From positions 1 through 38,035 of the forward strand of contig CACNSV010000002.1 in assembly GCA_902623195.1 (NCBI GenBank): a stretch of DNA of 38,035 nucleotides, given 5' to 3'. Source of the DNA: an uncultured Prochlorococcus sp. Its GTDB lineage: Bacteria; Cyanobacteriota; Cyanobacteriia; PCC-6307; Cyanobiaceae. Below are positions 23,859 through 32,357 of the stretch, in pieces. Under the pieces are notes generated by a model that had not been told where the DNA came from, made no database searches, and saw only the letters and a program-made list of their open reading frames with translations. How positions within the stretch are numbered: position 1 is the stretch's first letter; every line of letters starts with the position of its first letter. The translations under genes were made by a program, and so were the position numbers.

Positions 23859-25337
23859 TTAAATTCTTATCCAAGTTGTCAAATCGTGAGATTGATCAAT
23901 AAGTTCAATTCCTTTTTCTTTAAGACAGTTTCTAATTTTATCAGCTTCAACAAAATTTTTTTCCTTTTTAGCTTTTAATCTTGCATTTATAAGAAGTTTT
24001 ATTTCTTCTTCTTCAATACTGCTTTCTTTAATGAGTTTTTCTTTTTGTAATCCAAGAACTTCTGTAAGTTGTTTCAGCATTTCAAATCTTTTGCTTAGTG
24101 AAAACATCTCTTTGGAGTTTATTTCCAGATCTTTAATCCTTTGAAACTGATTTATGAAGTTTTTAATTGGTTTTGCTAGTTCATAAATTACAGCAATAGC
24201 ACCTGCTGTATTAAGATCATTATTTAAAGCATCAATAAATTTTTGTTTTTTCTGAATTATTTCCAAATTAATAGCCTCTGCAAAGTTTGCCTCAATTGAT
24301 TCATTAGTTAGTTTTTTGTGAAAAGGGTTAAAATTAGACTTTTCAATATCATCATAAGAAAGAGCTACATTTATATTTTTCCATGCTTCCGAAGCACTTT
24401 TTAAAGCATCCTCTGTAAAGTCTAATGGCTTTCTATAGTTTACAGTTAGAACAAAATATCTCAAAGTCATTGGACTTATTCCAGCTTGAATAAGTTCTCT
24501 TATGGTTTTGAAGTTCTTTAAGGATTTACTCATTTTCTGTCCATTGACATTTACCATCCCATTATGAAGCCAATAATTTGCAAGCTTTTTACCATTCGCC
24601 GCTTCAGATTGAGCAATTTCATTCTCATGATGCGGAAAAATCAAGTCAGATCCACCTAAATGAATATCAATTGTATCTCCAAGCTCATCTTTGACCATCG
24701 CTGAGCATTCAATATGCCATCCTGGTCTTCCTTTCCCCCAGGGAGAATTAAAAAATGGTTCATCATCTTTCGCTTTTTTCCATAGAGCAAAATCTTGTGG
24801 ATTAACTTTTTTATTATTTTCATCATTTGTCATCCTGCCTTGCTGATTTATATTTTGTTCTTGAATATTTTGGTTACTTAATTTGCCGTAGTCTTTATTT
24901 TTAAAAACAGAATAATAAACATCTCCGTTGGTAGAGTATGCATATCCTTTCTCTTCAAGAATAGTTATAAAAGAACAGATATTGCATATATGATTAGTTG
25001 CTCTTGGCATGCTATCAGGTCGCAAAATGCCTAAGGCGTCCATGTCTTTATGAAATTCAGTAATATTTCTTTCAGAAACCTCTTTCATGGAACTATTCTC
25101 TTCTTTTGCACGTTTTAAGATTTTGTCATCTATGTCAGTAAAATTCTGAACATACCTCACTTTAAAATTTCTGTAAATTAAAAATCTTCTTAAAATGTCC
25201 CATACAATATAACTTCTTGCATGACCGAGATGACACAAATCATAAACCGTTACTCCACAACAATATATTTTTACTACATCATCAATTGGTTGAAATACCT
25301 CGATCTTTTTGCTTAAAGTATTAAATAGTTTAATCAT
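23859..25337 (-). CDS. cysS: Cysteinyl-tRNA synthetase
   Basis: A 492-residue class-I aminoacyl-tRNA synthetase that charges tRNA-Cys. The ATP motif HIGH appears as HLGH at 36-39. The KMSKS motif is at 268-272. Zinc ligands include Cys 26 or 27 in 'YCCGVTVYD'. I use the ATG at 25337 ('MIKLFNTLSKKIEVF'), the conserved N-terminus. The frame is open upstream to 25379, but that would overlap polA and add 14 atypical residues. It follows polA with 23 bases between. Confidence 0.96.
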   Translation of the reverse strand: MIKLFNTLSKKIEVFQPIDDVVKIYCCGVTVYDLCHLGHARSYIVWDILRRFLIYRNFKVRYVQNFTDIDDKILKRAKEENSSMKEVSERNITEFHKDMDALGILRPDSMPRATNHICNICSFITILEEKGYAYSTNGDVYYSVFKNKDYGKLSNQNIQEQNINQQGRMTNDENNKKVNPQDFALWKKAKDDEPFFNSPWGKGRPGWHIECSAMVKDELGDTIDIHLGGSDLIFPHHENEIAQSEAANGKKLANYWLHNGMVNVNGQKMSKSLKNFKTIRELIQAGISPMTLRYFVLTVNYRKPLDFTEDALKSASEAWKNINVALSYDDIEKSNFNPFHKKLTNESIEANFAEAINLEIIQKKQKFIDALNNDLNTAGAIAVIYELAKPIKNFINQFQRIKDLEINSKEMFSLSKRFEMLKQLTEVLGLQKEKLIKESSIEEEEIKLLINARLKAKKEKNFVEADKIRNCLKEKGIELIDQSHDLTTWIRI

Positions 25338-25360
25338 ATTTTTGAAAATATTACGTAAAT

Positions 25361-28282
25361 TTATTTTGTTTCCATCCAATTGTCACCAATTCCAATATCA
25401 ACTAACAGAGGGACTTTTAACTTTACACAATTTTCCATAATATCTTTTATTAATTTTGTAGACTCTTGCAAGGAATCTGGTTCAACTTCAAATAATAATT
25501 CATCATGTACTTGTAAGAGCATTTTTGCTTGAATATTCATTTCTATAAATTTTTTGTTTAGTTTTATCATTGCTAGTTTAATAATATCTGCACTTGAACC
25601 TTGAATAGGAGCATTAGCAGCAGCTCTTAATAACTGAGCTTCCATTCCAGCTCGTCTTGCAGATTGTAAATCAATATCATAAGGATCTTTTCCCCTTAGT
25701 CTTCCAAGACCATTTTTATCAAATTTAAATTCTCTCTTTCTACCAAAAATTGTCTCTACATATCCTTTAGATAAGGCAAGTCTTTCTTGAAGTTCTAGAT
25801 ATTTAAAAATTTTAGAATATCTTTCTTTGTATTTAATTAAAAACTCCTTTGCTTCAGGCGTACTTACTCCTGTAGATCGAGCAAACTTTTTAATCCCCAT
25901 TCCATATATAACACCAAAATTTATTGTTTTCCCAACTCTTCTCTCATCAGAATTTATTTCTTCTTTTTCAAAAATTAATCTTGCTGTTAATGAGTGAATA
26001 TCTTCATTTTTATGGAATGCTTTTATAAGTATTTCTTCATTCGCTAAGTGAGCGAGAATTCTTAATTCAATTTGTGAGTAATCTGCTGATAATAATTTCC
26101 AATTTTTTTCAGGTAAAAATGCTTTCCTTATCCTTCTACTAAATTCAGTTCTAACAGGTATATTTTGAAGATTAGGATTGCTACTGCTAAGCCTTCCAGT
26201 GGCAGTGGCAGCTTGATTAAAGTTTGTATGCACTCTTCCTGTCTTTTCACAAATTAGGTTTGGAAGAGCATCAATATATGTAGTTAAAAGTTTACTTAGG
26301 GTTCTATGTTTTATTAAATGAGGAATTATTTCATGTTCATCTACTAATCTCTCAAGTACTACTGCATCTGTGCTCCATCCGGTTTTTGTCTTTCTTGATT
26401 TCTTTTTATCTAGATTTAATTTCTCGAATAAAATTTCACCGAGTTGCTTAGGGGAAGATAAATTAAAATTTTCTTTAGCTAGTTCAAAAACTTTACATTC
26501 AATATTCGCTATGGTACTTTTCAGTTCTTTTGAAAGTTCAATTAAATAAGGTACGTCAATTAAAATCCCATTCATCTCCATTTGGGATAGTACTGGCTCA
26601 AGAGGTAATTCAACTTGCTTAAATAAATTATGTAATTTTTCTTTTTCGTTTGCAAATCTTTCTTTAAAATTTTTGACGATCTTATAAGTTAGAAATACGT
26701 CATAACCACAGTAAATACTTGCTTCATTGATGCCTACAAATGAAAAGTCTTTATTCTTGCCTACAGTTTCTTTAAAGGATGGCGGTCTATAACCAAATTC
26801 TCTAAAACTTATTTCACTTAAACCATGCTTTTCCTGATTATTGAGAAGATAGTCTGCAAGCAGGGTATCAAAAGAGACTCCTTTGAGATCAAGACCATGA
26901 TTGAAAAAAATTTGTCTATCAAATTTACAATTTTGTAAAGCTTTTTTCTTGGATGGATTCTCTATCCAATGTCTTATTCTTGAAAATACATCTTCAATTG
27001 ATAGTTGCTTTAGATTCTCTTTTTGTGATTGGTGAGCAATAGGTATGTAGTAAAGCTCTTCAGTTTCTTCTCCTAAACAAAATCCTATACCAACAAGTTC
27101 AGCTTCAATTGGATTTAAACTATTCGTTTCAGTATCTAAAGCGACAATATCGTCATTGACATCTAATTTTTTAGAAAATTTATCTAGTAAATTAAGATTA
27201 TCAATTACTTTAACATTGATTTTTGGAAGTTCACTTCCGCTTTGCAAATTATTTTTAATTAAGACATTTGATTCGTTTGACTGAACTTTATCAATATTAT
27301 TTTTATTAAAACCACCTTTACTAAAGGTAAAATTAAAAATATCAATCTGTCTATGTAAACTTGATAATTCTAATTTTTGAAGTGATTCAGAAAGGGATTT
27401 TTGATTAATATTTTTTAATTCATAACCATTATTTAATATCAATGGAACTTTAGTATTTATCTTTGCTAAATCTCTTGAAAGAAAAGCATTAAACTTGTCA
27501 CTTTTAAGTTTTTCTATAACTGAGCCTTTGATAAAACCCCTATAATTTTTATCATTATTTTTTAGGACTTTATCTAAAGCAGTGTATATTCCATCAAGTG
27601 TATCATTCTCTTTAAGAAGATTGATTGCGGTTTTTGGACCAACCCCTTTTATTCCAGGAATATTATCAGAGCTGTCCCCTGTTAAGGCTTTTAGATCTAC
27701 TACTCTCTCTGGTGAAACACCTAACTTGTCTTTAACTCCACTTTCTTTAATTAAGGTTGGATTACCACTTTTTGCATATGGACCTCCACCCATATAAAGA
27801 ACATAAATATCTTTTTGATCATCAACTAATTGAAATAAATCTCGATCTCCAGAAAGAATATTGACACACCATCCTTTCGATGATGCATCATTTGCGATTG
27901 TGCCTAAGAGATCATCAGCTTCAAAACCTGGAGATTTAAAAATTGGTAAGTTAAGACTTTCTTTTAAAATGAGTTCTAATTGTTCAATATCTTGAAAAAA
28001 AATATCAGGAGCCACATCTCTATTGGCCTTATAGTTTGGATCTAATTGATGACGAAAAGTTGGTTGCTCTGTATCAAAGGCAATACAAATACCTTCAGGA
28101 CTTATGTTTTTACAATTATCAAGAAGACTTTTTAGAAAACCATAAGTCACACTAGTTGGAAATCCCTCTTTTGTTGTTAAACCTCCATCCCTGCTTTTGC
28201 TAAATGCATAAAAACTCCTAAAAGCAAGTGAATGTCCATCAACTAACAGCAATATTGGCTTTGATGAATTATTTTCAGACAT
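25361..28282 (-). CDS. polA: DNA polymerase I
   Basis: A 973-residue polymerase with all three activities readable. The N-terminal 5'-3' exonuclease carries 'VDGHSLAFRSF' and the helix-hairpin 'GIKGVGPKTAINLL'. The 3'-5' exonuclease keeps D383 and E385 ('DTETNSL') and 'YCGYD', so proofreading is intact. The polymerase domain has motif A with D734 ('SADYSQIELR'), motif B ('RRVGKTINFGVIYGMG') and motif C with D927 ('QVHDELLFEVE'). It removes Okazaki primers and fills repair gaps. It lies four bases after the HlyD-like gene, so the two are in one transcript with cysS and dxr. Confidence 0.97.
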   Translation of the reverse strand: MSENNSSKPILLLVDGHSLAFRSFYAFSKSRDGGLTTKEGFPTSVTYGFLKSLLDNCKNISPEGICIAFDTEQPTFRHQLDPNYKANRDVAPDIFFQDIEQLELILKESLNLPIFKSPGFEADDLLGTIANDASSKGWCVNILSGDRDLFQLVDDQKDIYVLYMGGGPYAKSGNPTLIKESGVKDKLGVSPERVVDLKALTGDSSDNIPGIKGVGPKTAINLLKENDTLDGIYTALDKVLKNNDKNYRGFIKGSVIEKLKSDKFNAFLSRDLAKINTKVPLILNNGYELKNINQKSLSESLQKLELSSLHRQIDIFNFTFSKGGFNKNNIDKVQSNESNVLIKNNLQSGSELPKINVKVIDNLNLLDKFSKKLDVNDDIVALDTETNSLNPIEAELVGIGFCLGEETEELYYIPIAHQSQKENLKQLSIEDVFSRIRHWIENPSKKKALQNCKFDRQIFFNHGLDLKGVSFDTLLADYLLNNQEKHGLSEISFREFGYRPPSFKETVGKNKDFSFVGINEASIYCGYDVFLTYKIVKNFKERFANEKEKLHNLFKQVELPLEPVLSQMEMNGILIDVPYLIELSKELKSTIANIECKVFELAKENFNLSSPKQLGEILFEKLNLDKKKSRKTKTGWSTDAVVLERLVDEHEIIPHLIKHRTLSKLLTTYIDALPNLICEKTGRVHTNFNQAATATGRLSSSNPNLQNIPVRTEFSRRIRKAFLPEKNWKLLSADYSQIELRILAHLANEEILIKAFHKNEDIHSLTARLIFEKEEINSDERRVGKTINFGVIYGMGIKKFARSTGVSTPEAKEFLIKYKERYSKIFKYLELQERLALSKGYVETIFGRKREFKFDKNGLGRLRGKDPYDIDLQSARRAGMEAQLLRAAANAPIQGSSADIIKLAMIKLNKKFIEMNIQAKMLLQVHDELLFEVEPDSLQESTKLIKDIMENCVKLKVPLLVDIGIGDNWMETK

Positions 28283-28286
28283 ATAG

Positions 28287-29345
28287 TTATTTTCTCTTAG
28301 ACCATGGAGGAATATCTATGAATATTTTTTCTCCTGGTTTTAACCCATTAATTACCGACGTTTGACTTCCACTGCTTATTCCAAATTCTACCTCTTCAAA
28401 TTTTGGAGAGTTATTTTTATCTAGTTTTAATATCCCTTTTTTTCCCTTTTCAGTGACTATAGATACTGTTGGAACTAAGATTTTTTCGATATCGTCTTTT
28501 ACTTTAAATTCTAAATCAGCCGTCATCCCAATTTTTACATCATCAGAAATTTCTATAAATCTTAATGTCACTTCGAAAGAAGTCACATTATTATCCTTAA
28601 TTGCTCTTGGTGCAATTTTTATAATTTTTGCTTGATATTTTTTAGAAGGATATGATTCAATTCTTACAGACGCTTCTTGTCCAATTTTTATTCGACCTAT
28701 ATCACTTTCAGGTACCTTTGCGATTATTTGAATCCCATCTGATAATTCAAAAATAAAATTCTTTGCTGAAGTATTTGAACTCATATTTGCAATAGGTGCG
28801 ACATAAGATCCAATCTCTGCATATTTAGAAATAATAGTTCCTGAAAAAGGAGATTTTATTAGATAAAAGCTTTCTTCAGATAATGCATCGTTAAGTTTTG
28901 CTCTTGATGTATTGAATTTCGTTTTGAAATCTTCGAAATTTTCTTTACTAATAGCACCTTCATTGTATAGGTACTCTCTTCTTTCAAAATCAGATTTTTG
29001 CTTTTCATTCCTAAGCTTTAATTCTTTTAATTTAAATTTAAATTCCTTATCATCAAGAGTTCCTAAAAGCTGATCTTTAGTAACTTGATCCCCTTCTTCT
29101 ACAATAAGGGTTTGAATAAATCCAGGTTTACGAGGACTGATCTTTAATGTTCTTATTGCTTTTATTTCTCCACTACTATTGATACTTTCTGAAAGTAATC
29201 CTTTTTTTACATCGACTACATAATTAGAGATATCTTTAGGTTTATTTTTTTTTACATTGTTTGATAAAAATATAAAAAAACTAGCAATTATAAAAATTAA
29301 TATTCCTGATTTGAAATTAAGATTTTTTTTTATTAGCTCAAGCAT
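28287..29345 (-). CDS. HlyD/RND-type membrane fusion protein
   Basis: A 352-residue periplasmic adaptor. One membrane helix near residues 13-28 anchors it. Then come the split biotinyl-lipoyl domain ('RKPGFIQTLIVEEGDQVTKDQLLGTLDDKEF' region and 'IKSPFSGTIISKYAEIGSYV'), a coiled coil between them (about residues 95-155), and beta-barrel and membrane-proximal domains. Such proteins join an inner-membrane ABC or RND pump to an outer-membrane channel. No pump is encoded next to it; instead polA follows at four bases. Partner and substrate are therefore unknown. The N-terminal ATG choice is supported by the basic residues before the helix. Confidence 0.88.
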   Translation of the reverse strand: MLELIKKNLNFKSGILIFIIASFFIFLSNNVKKNKPKDISNYVVDVKKGLLSESINSSGEIKAIRTLKISPRKPGFIQTLIVEEGDQVTKDQLLGTLDDKEFKFKLKELKLRNEKQKSDFERREYLYNEGAISKENFEDFKTKFNTSRAKLNDALSEESFYLIKSPFSGTIISKYAEIGSYVAPIANMSSNTSAKNFIFELSDGIQIIAKVPESDIGRIKIGQEASVRIESYPSKKYQAKIIKIAPRAIKDNNVTSFEVTLRFIEISDDVKIGMTADLEFKVKDDIEKILVPTVSIVTEKGKKGILKLDKNNSPKFEEVEFGISSGSQTSVINGLKPGEKIFIDIPPWSKRK

Positions 29346-29486
29346 GTTTGTTTTAAGTTTTATTTTGAAATAAAAATTCTTTGAAGACTAATCAACAAAA
29401 TATTACTTTTTGAAAAAGAGATTAGATTGTTTTTATTATATTACTTATAAATACTCTTTGATTAATTTCTGAGGAAATTTATTTAT

Positions 29487-30578
29487 ATGTTGAAAGCAGG
29501 AATTGTAGGATTACCAAATGTTGGTAAATCAACTCTATTTAATGCACTTGTAGAGAATTCAAAAGCTCAAGCTGCTAATTTCCCTTTTTGTACAATTGAA
29601 CCTAATAAAGGAATAGTTTCAGTCCCTGACGAAAGATTAGAAGCATTAGGAAAATTTAGTTCAAGTCATAATATTATTCCAACAAAAATTGAATTCGTTG
29701 ATATTGCTGGGTTAGTAAAGGGTGCTAGCAAGGGCGAGGGGCTTGGAAATAAATTTCTTTCTAATATTAGAGAAGTTGATGCAATTGTCCATGTAGTTAG
29801 GTGCTTTGAGGATAATGAAATTATTCATGTATCCGGTAAAGTTAATCCGCTAGATGATATAGAAATAATAAATTTAGAACTTAACTTAGCGGATTTAAGT
29901 CAGCTAGAAAAAAGGCGAGAGAGAATAAAAAAGCAAATAAAGACAAATAAGGATGCCGCGAATGAAGATTTGATACTTCAAAAAATAGAATTAAGTCTTG
30001 AGAGAGGTATTCCAGTTAGATCAATTGACTTAAGTTATGAAGAAATACTCATTATTAAACAATTAGGTTTTTTAACTGCCAAACCAATTATATATGCCAT
30101 AAATCTAAGTGAGAGTGATTTAGATAAAGGTAATAATTACTCTGAAAAGGTAATTAAATTTGCAAGTGAAGAGAAAGCAGAATGTGTAAAAATTTCTGCT
30201 CAAGTTGAATCAGAGTTAGTAGATCTGGATATTCAAGAAAAGATGGATTATCTTAATGATCTTGGCGTAAAAGAAGGTGGATTATCTTCACTCATTAAAG
30301 CTACTTATAAGTTATTGGGTTTAAAAACATATTTTACAACTGGTGAGAAAGAGACGAAGGCATGGACCATAAAAAGTGGTATGACTGCTCCCCAAGCGGC
30401 AGGAGTAATTCATACTGATTTTGAAAGAGGATTTATAAGAGCCCAAACAATTTCATATGAAAATTTAATAAATTGTGGATCAATAGTAAATGCAAAAAAT
30501 AAGGGGCTTGTAAGAAGTGAGGGAAAAGATTATGTTGTGTGTGAGGGAGATGTAATGGAATTTTTATTTAATGTATAG
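29487..30578 (+). CDS. ychF: Ribosome-associated ATPase YchF
   Basis: A 363-residue member of the Obg-like group. The P-loop 'GLPNVGKS' is at residues 8-15, and the G3 motif is 'DIAGLVKGAS'. The G4 position is 'NLSE' rather than the NKxD of GTPases, the known change that gives YchF its ATP preference. A coiled-coil insert and a C-terminal TGS domain ('KAWTIKSGMTAPQAAGVIH') complete it. It binds ribosomes and is linked to stress responses in bacteria. A small membrane zinc-ribbon gene follows three bases after its stop. Confidence 0.96.
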   Translation: MLKAGIVGLPNVGKSTLFNALVENSKAQAANFPFCTIEPNKGIVSVPDERLEALGKFSSSHNIIPTKIEFVDIAGLVKGASKGEGLGNKFLSNIREVDAIVHVVRCFEDNEIIHVSGKVNPLDDIEIINLELNLADLSQLEKRRERIKKQIKTNKDAANEDLILQKIELSLERGIPVRSIDLSYEEILIIKQLGFLTAKPIIYAINLSESDLDKGNNYSEKVIKFASEEKAECVKISAQVESELVDLDIQEKMDYLNDLGVKEGGLSSLIKATYKLLGLKTYFTTGEKETKAWTIKSGMTAPQAAGVIHTDFERGFIRAQTISYENLINCGSIVNAKNKGLVRSEGKDYVVCEGDVMEFLFNV

Positions 30579-30581
30579 TTT

Positions 30582-30860
30582 ATGAATAAATGTTATTGCC
30601 CCTATTGTAATTCTAATTATCAATTCCCTTTAGAGAATAATGGGAAATTGGTATGTGGATTATGCGGTGAGGACTTTATTAGAAAACCAATAATTCAAAT
30701 CAAGCAATTAATAGCTTTATTATTGGTGTTTTCGTTTTCTTTCCCTTTGATTTTTATAATTTTCTCTTCAATTATTAATACAGGTAGAGAGCAAAAAGAA
30801 AACTTAGCATATAAAGATACATTGATAAGTTATCAAAAAAAATTATTATCCTCTGCATAA
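30582..30860 (+). CDS. Small zinc-ribbon membrane protein, function unknown
   Basis: A 92-residue protein. Residues 4-28 form a zinc ribbon with two pairs, C6/C9 ('CPYC') and C25/C28 ('CGLC'). A single hydrophobic helix follows (about residues 42-65), then a short charged tail. The ribbon should face the cytoplasm. Such ribbons in small proteins often serve as protein or nucleic-acid adapters, but the function here is not known. It starts three bases after the ychF stop and is therefore probably co-transcribed. Its end overlaps the convergent 74-residue gene by 15 bases. Confidence 0.75.
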   Translation: MNKCYCPYCNSNYQFPLENNGKLVCGLCGEDFIRKPIIQIKQLIALLLVFSFSFPLIFIIFSSIINTGREQKENLAYKDTLISYQKKLLSSA

Positions 30861-31070
30861 AGAATTATTTATACAAGAATTTTTGTCTCTTATTAATTTT
30901 TTATGATTTTTTAAAACTTTAATTTTACTTTGATTGAATTTTCTATTAATGATATTAAAACAATGATCCTTACAACCACCATTACTAGTATTGTGACCTT
31001 TAATTTCTGATATATCAAATGAAAAAAATAATATTATTATGCTTATAAGTATTTTTAATTTAAATCTCAT
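30846..31070 (-). CDS. Small exported cysteine-containing protein, function unknown
   Basis: A 74-residue protein with a signal peptide (residues 1-24, 'KLKILISIIILFFSF', cleavage near 'IKG'). The mature part of about 50 residues is basic and has four cysteines in two pairs ('GGCKDHC' and 'SCINNSLC'), suited to two disulfides or metal binding. I know no family name. It overlaps the end of the preceding convergent gene. The signal peptide and cysteine pairing argue that it is real. Confidence 0.6.
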   Translation of the reverse strand: MRFKLKILISIIILFFSFDISEIKGHNTSNGGCKDHCFNIINRKFNQSKIKVLKNHKKLIRDKNSCINNSLCRG

Positions 31071-31114
31071 AAATTTTTAATTTAACTTGATATCGAATAT
31101 GATATATCTAAAAG

Positions 31115-31147
31115 TAGTTTTTTTATATTTTAAAAATAAAAAAACTA
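31115..31147. repeat. AT-rich inverted repeat in a divergent intergenic region
   Basis: TAGTTTTTTTAT (31115-31126) and ATAAAAAAACTA (31136-31147) are exact inverted arms of 12 bases around a nine-base loop. The element lies in the 200-base gap between two divergent genes, where a terminator for neither is expected. It could be an operator, a small-RNA end or chance. Confidence 0.35.
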
Positions 31148-31270
31148 TTTAACTATTATAAAATCTTCTAAAATCTATATTAAAATTTTAAATTTATATT
31201 TTATTTTAAATTAGCTCGCAAAAAATCGTTAAGTTGTTCTAATATAAAGCAAATATTAAATTTTGGTGAA

Positions 31271-31789
31271 ATGAAATTTTACGTATTTTTTAAATATATC
31301 TTAAGTTTTTTATTTTCGATTTTATTAATTTCAGCACCAGCCTTTGCCGGAGCTAATGTTGCAGTTAAAGGCGAAGGTGATGAAGTTCCAAGTTATGTTC
31401 GATCAAATATAACTGGATTTGATTTCCATGGAGAAGATTTACATTTGTCTTCAATAGCTGGAGCGGTTGCTAGAGATGCAGATTTTAGTGATGTTGATTT
31501 ACATGGGACAACTTTAACTTTATCTGATCTAAAAGGTTCGAATTTAAATGGGATAGATTTAACTGATACACTATCCGATAGGGTTAATTTTCAAAAGACT
31601 GATCTAAGAAATGCTGTTTTAGTAAATATGATTGCTTCTGGCAGTAGTTTTGCTGGTGCACAAATAAATGGAGCAGACTTTACATTTGCCATTTTAGATA
31701 GTGAAGATCAAAGAAATCTATGCAAAATTGCTGAAGGTGTAAATCCAACAACAGGAGTTGCTACTAGAGATAGTTTGGAATGTAGTTAA
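31271..31789 (+). CDS. Exported pentapeptide-repeat protein, probably lumenal
   Basis: A 172-residue protein with a signal peptide (residues 1-26, 'LLISAPAFA'). From about residue 48 come pentapeptide repeats of the A(D/N)LXX kind ('FDFHGEDLHLSS', 'ADFSDVDLHGTTL', 'SNLNGIDLTDT', 'VNFQKTDLRNAVL', 'ADFTFAIL') forming a right-handed quadrilateral helix. The C-terminal tail has two cysteines ('NLCKIAEG', 'DSLECS') that may form a disulfide. This architecture is that of cyanobacterial thylakoid-lumen pentapeptide proteins, whose exact role is unknown. A GGTGA just before the ATG may be the ribosome binding site. Confidence 0.85.
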   Translation: MKFYVFFKYILSFLFSILLISAPAFAGANVAVKGEGDEVPSYVRSNITGFDFHGEDLHLSSIAGAVARDADFSDVDLHGTTLTLSDLKGSNLNGIDLTDTLSDRVNFQKTDLRNAVLVNMIASGSSFAGAQINGADFTFAILDSEDQRNLCKIAEGVNPTTGVATRDSLECS

Positions 31790-31792
31790 TTT

Positions 31793-32149
31793 TTAAATAT
31801 ATTCTTTGTTCTTATTTTTAATCTTGTAAATATTTCCTTTTAAATCCTGGTAAATAAATTCTCCATTCAATTTCGACTTTTTAAACTTAGACAGTCTTGC
31901 CCTATGGATATTTGTTTTTAATGTTAAATCACTTTCTTTTTCGTACAAACCTATTATTAAATCAATATTTGGATCTTTAATAAGTCTTTCATTATTTCTT
32001 AAAAAAATCTTTTCTATTTTTGCTTCAGTATTAGTAAATTTGTTTTTAAAATTTTCAATTTTGTTAATCTTTTTATTTGAAAAATTTTTATTTTTAAAAA
32101 TCAAATAAAGCAAGAATAAACCTATGAAAGTGAGAAAAAACTTGATCAT
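31793..32149 (-). CDS. Small membrane-anchored protein, function unknown
   Basis: A 118-residue protein with one N-terminal hydrophobic helix (residues 3-18), a Lys/Asn-rich charged stretch, and a probable beta-rich C-terminal segment ('LNGEFIYQDLKGNIYKIK'). No recognised domain. It starts one base after the stop of the 61-residue gene upstream on the same strand, so the two are likely an operon. Its stop is three bases from that of the pentapeptide gene on the other strand. Confidence 0.6.
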   Translation of the reverse strand: MIKFFLTFIGLFLLYLIFKNKNFSNKKINKIENFKNKFTNTEAKIEKIFLRNNERLIKDPNIDLIIGLYEKESDLTLKTNIHRARLSKFKKSKLNGEFIYQDLKGNIYKIKNKNKEYI

Positions 32150-32150
32150 A

Positions 32151-32336
32151 TTATTTCATCTTTATTTTTATATCAAAACCAATATTACTTTCTTCAGTTA
32201 AAATTTCCTTTTTTAAAACTCCATAAGAAAAAATTTCTATAAGGATTCTTACAGATTTATAAAATAAAATTGTTAAAAATATAACTGTAAATATATAAAT
32301 ATCTACAACCTTATTAAATTCTTTATAATTTTTCAT
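32151..32336 (-). CDS. Small membrane protein, function unknown
   Basis: A 61-residue protein with one long hydrophobic helix (about residues 12-35). The C-terminus is short and charged ('TEESNIGFDIKIKMK'). Its stop lies one base before the next gene on the same strand, supporting a paired transcription unit. It is too short and AT-biased for a firm call. Confidence 0.5.
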   Translation of the reverse strand: MKNYKEFNKVVDIYIFTVIFLTILFYKSVRILIEIFSYGVLKKEILTEESNIGFDIKIKMK

Positions 32337-32357
32337 TTAGATTTTTTATTAAAAGAT

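Noticed and set aside
25338..25379. Extended cysS start
   Set aside because: It overlaps polA and adds 14 residues outside the conserved CysRS N-terminus.
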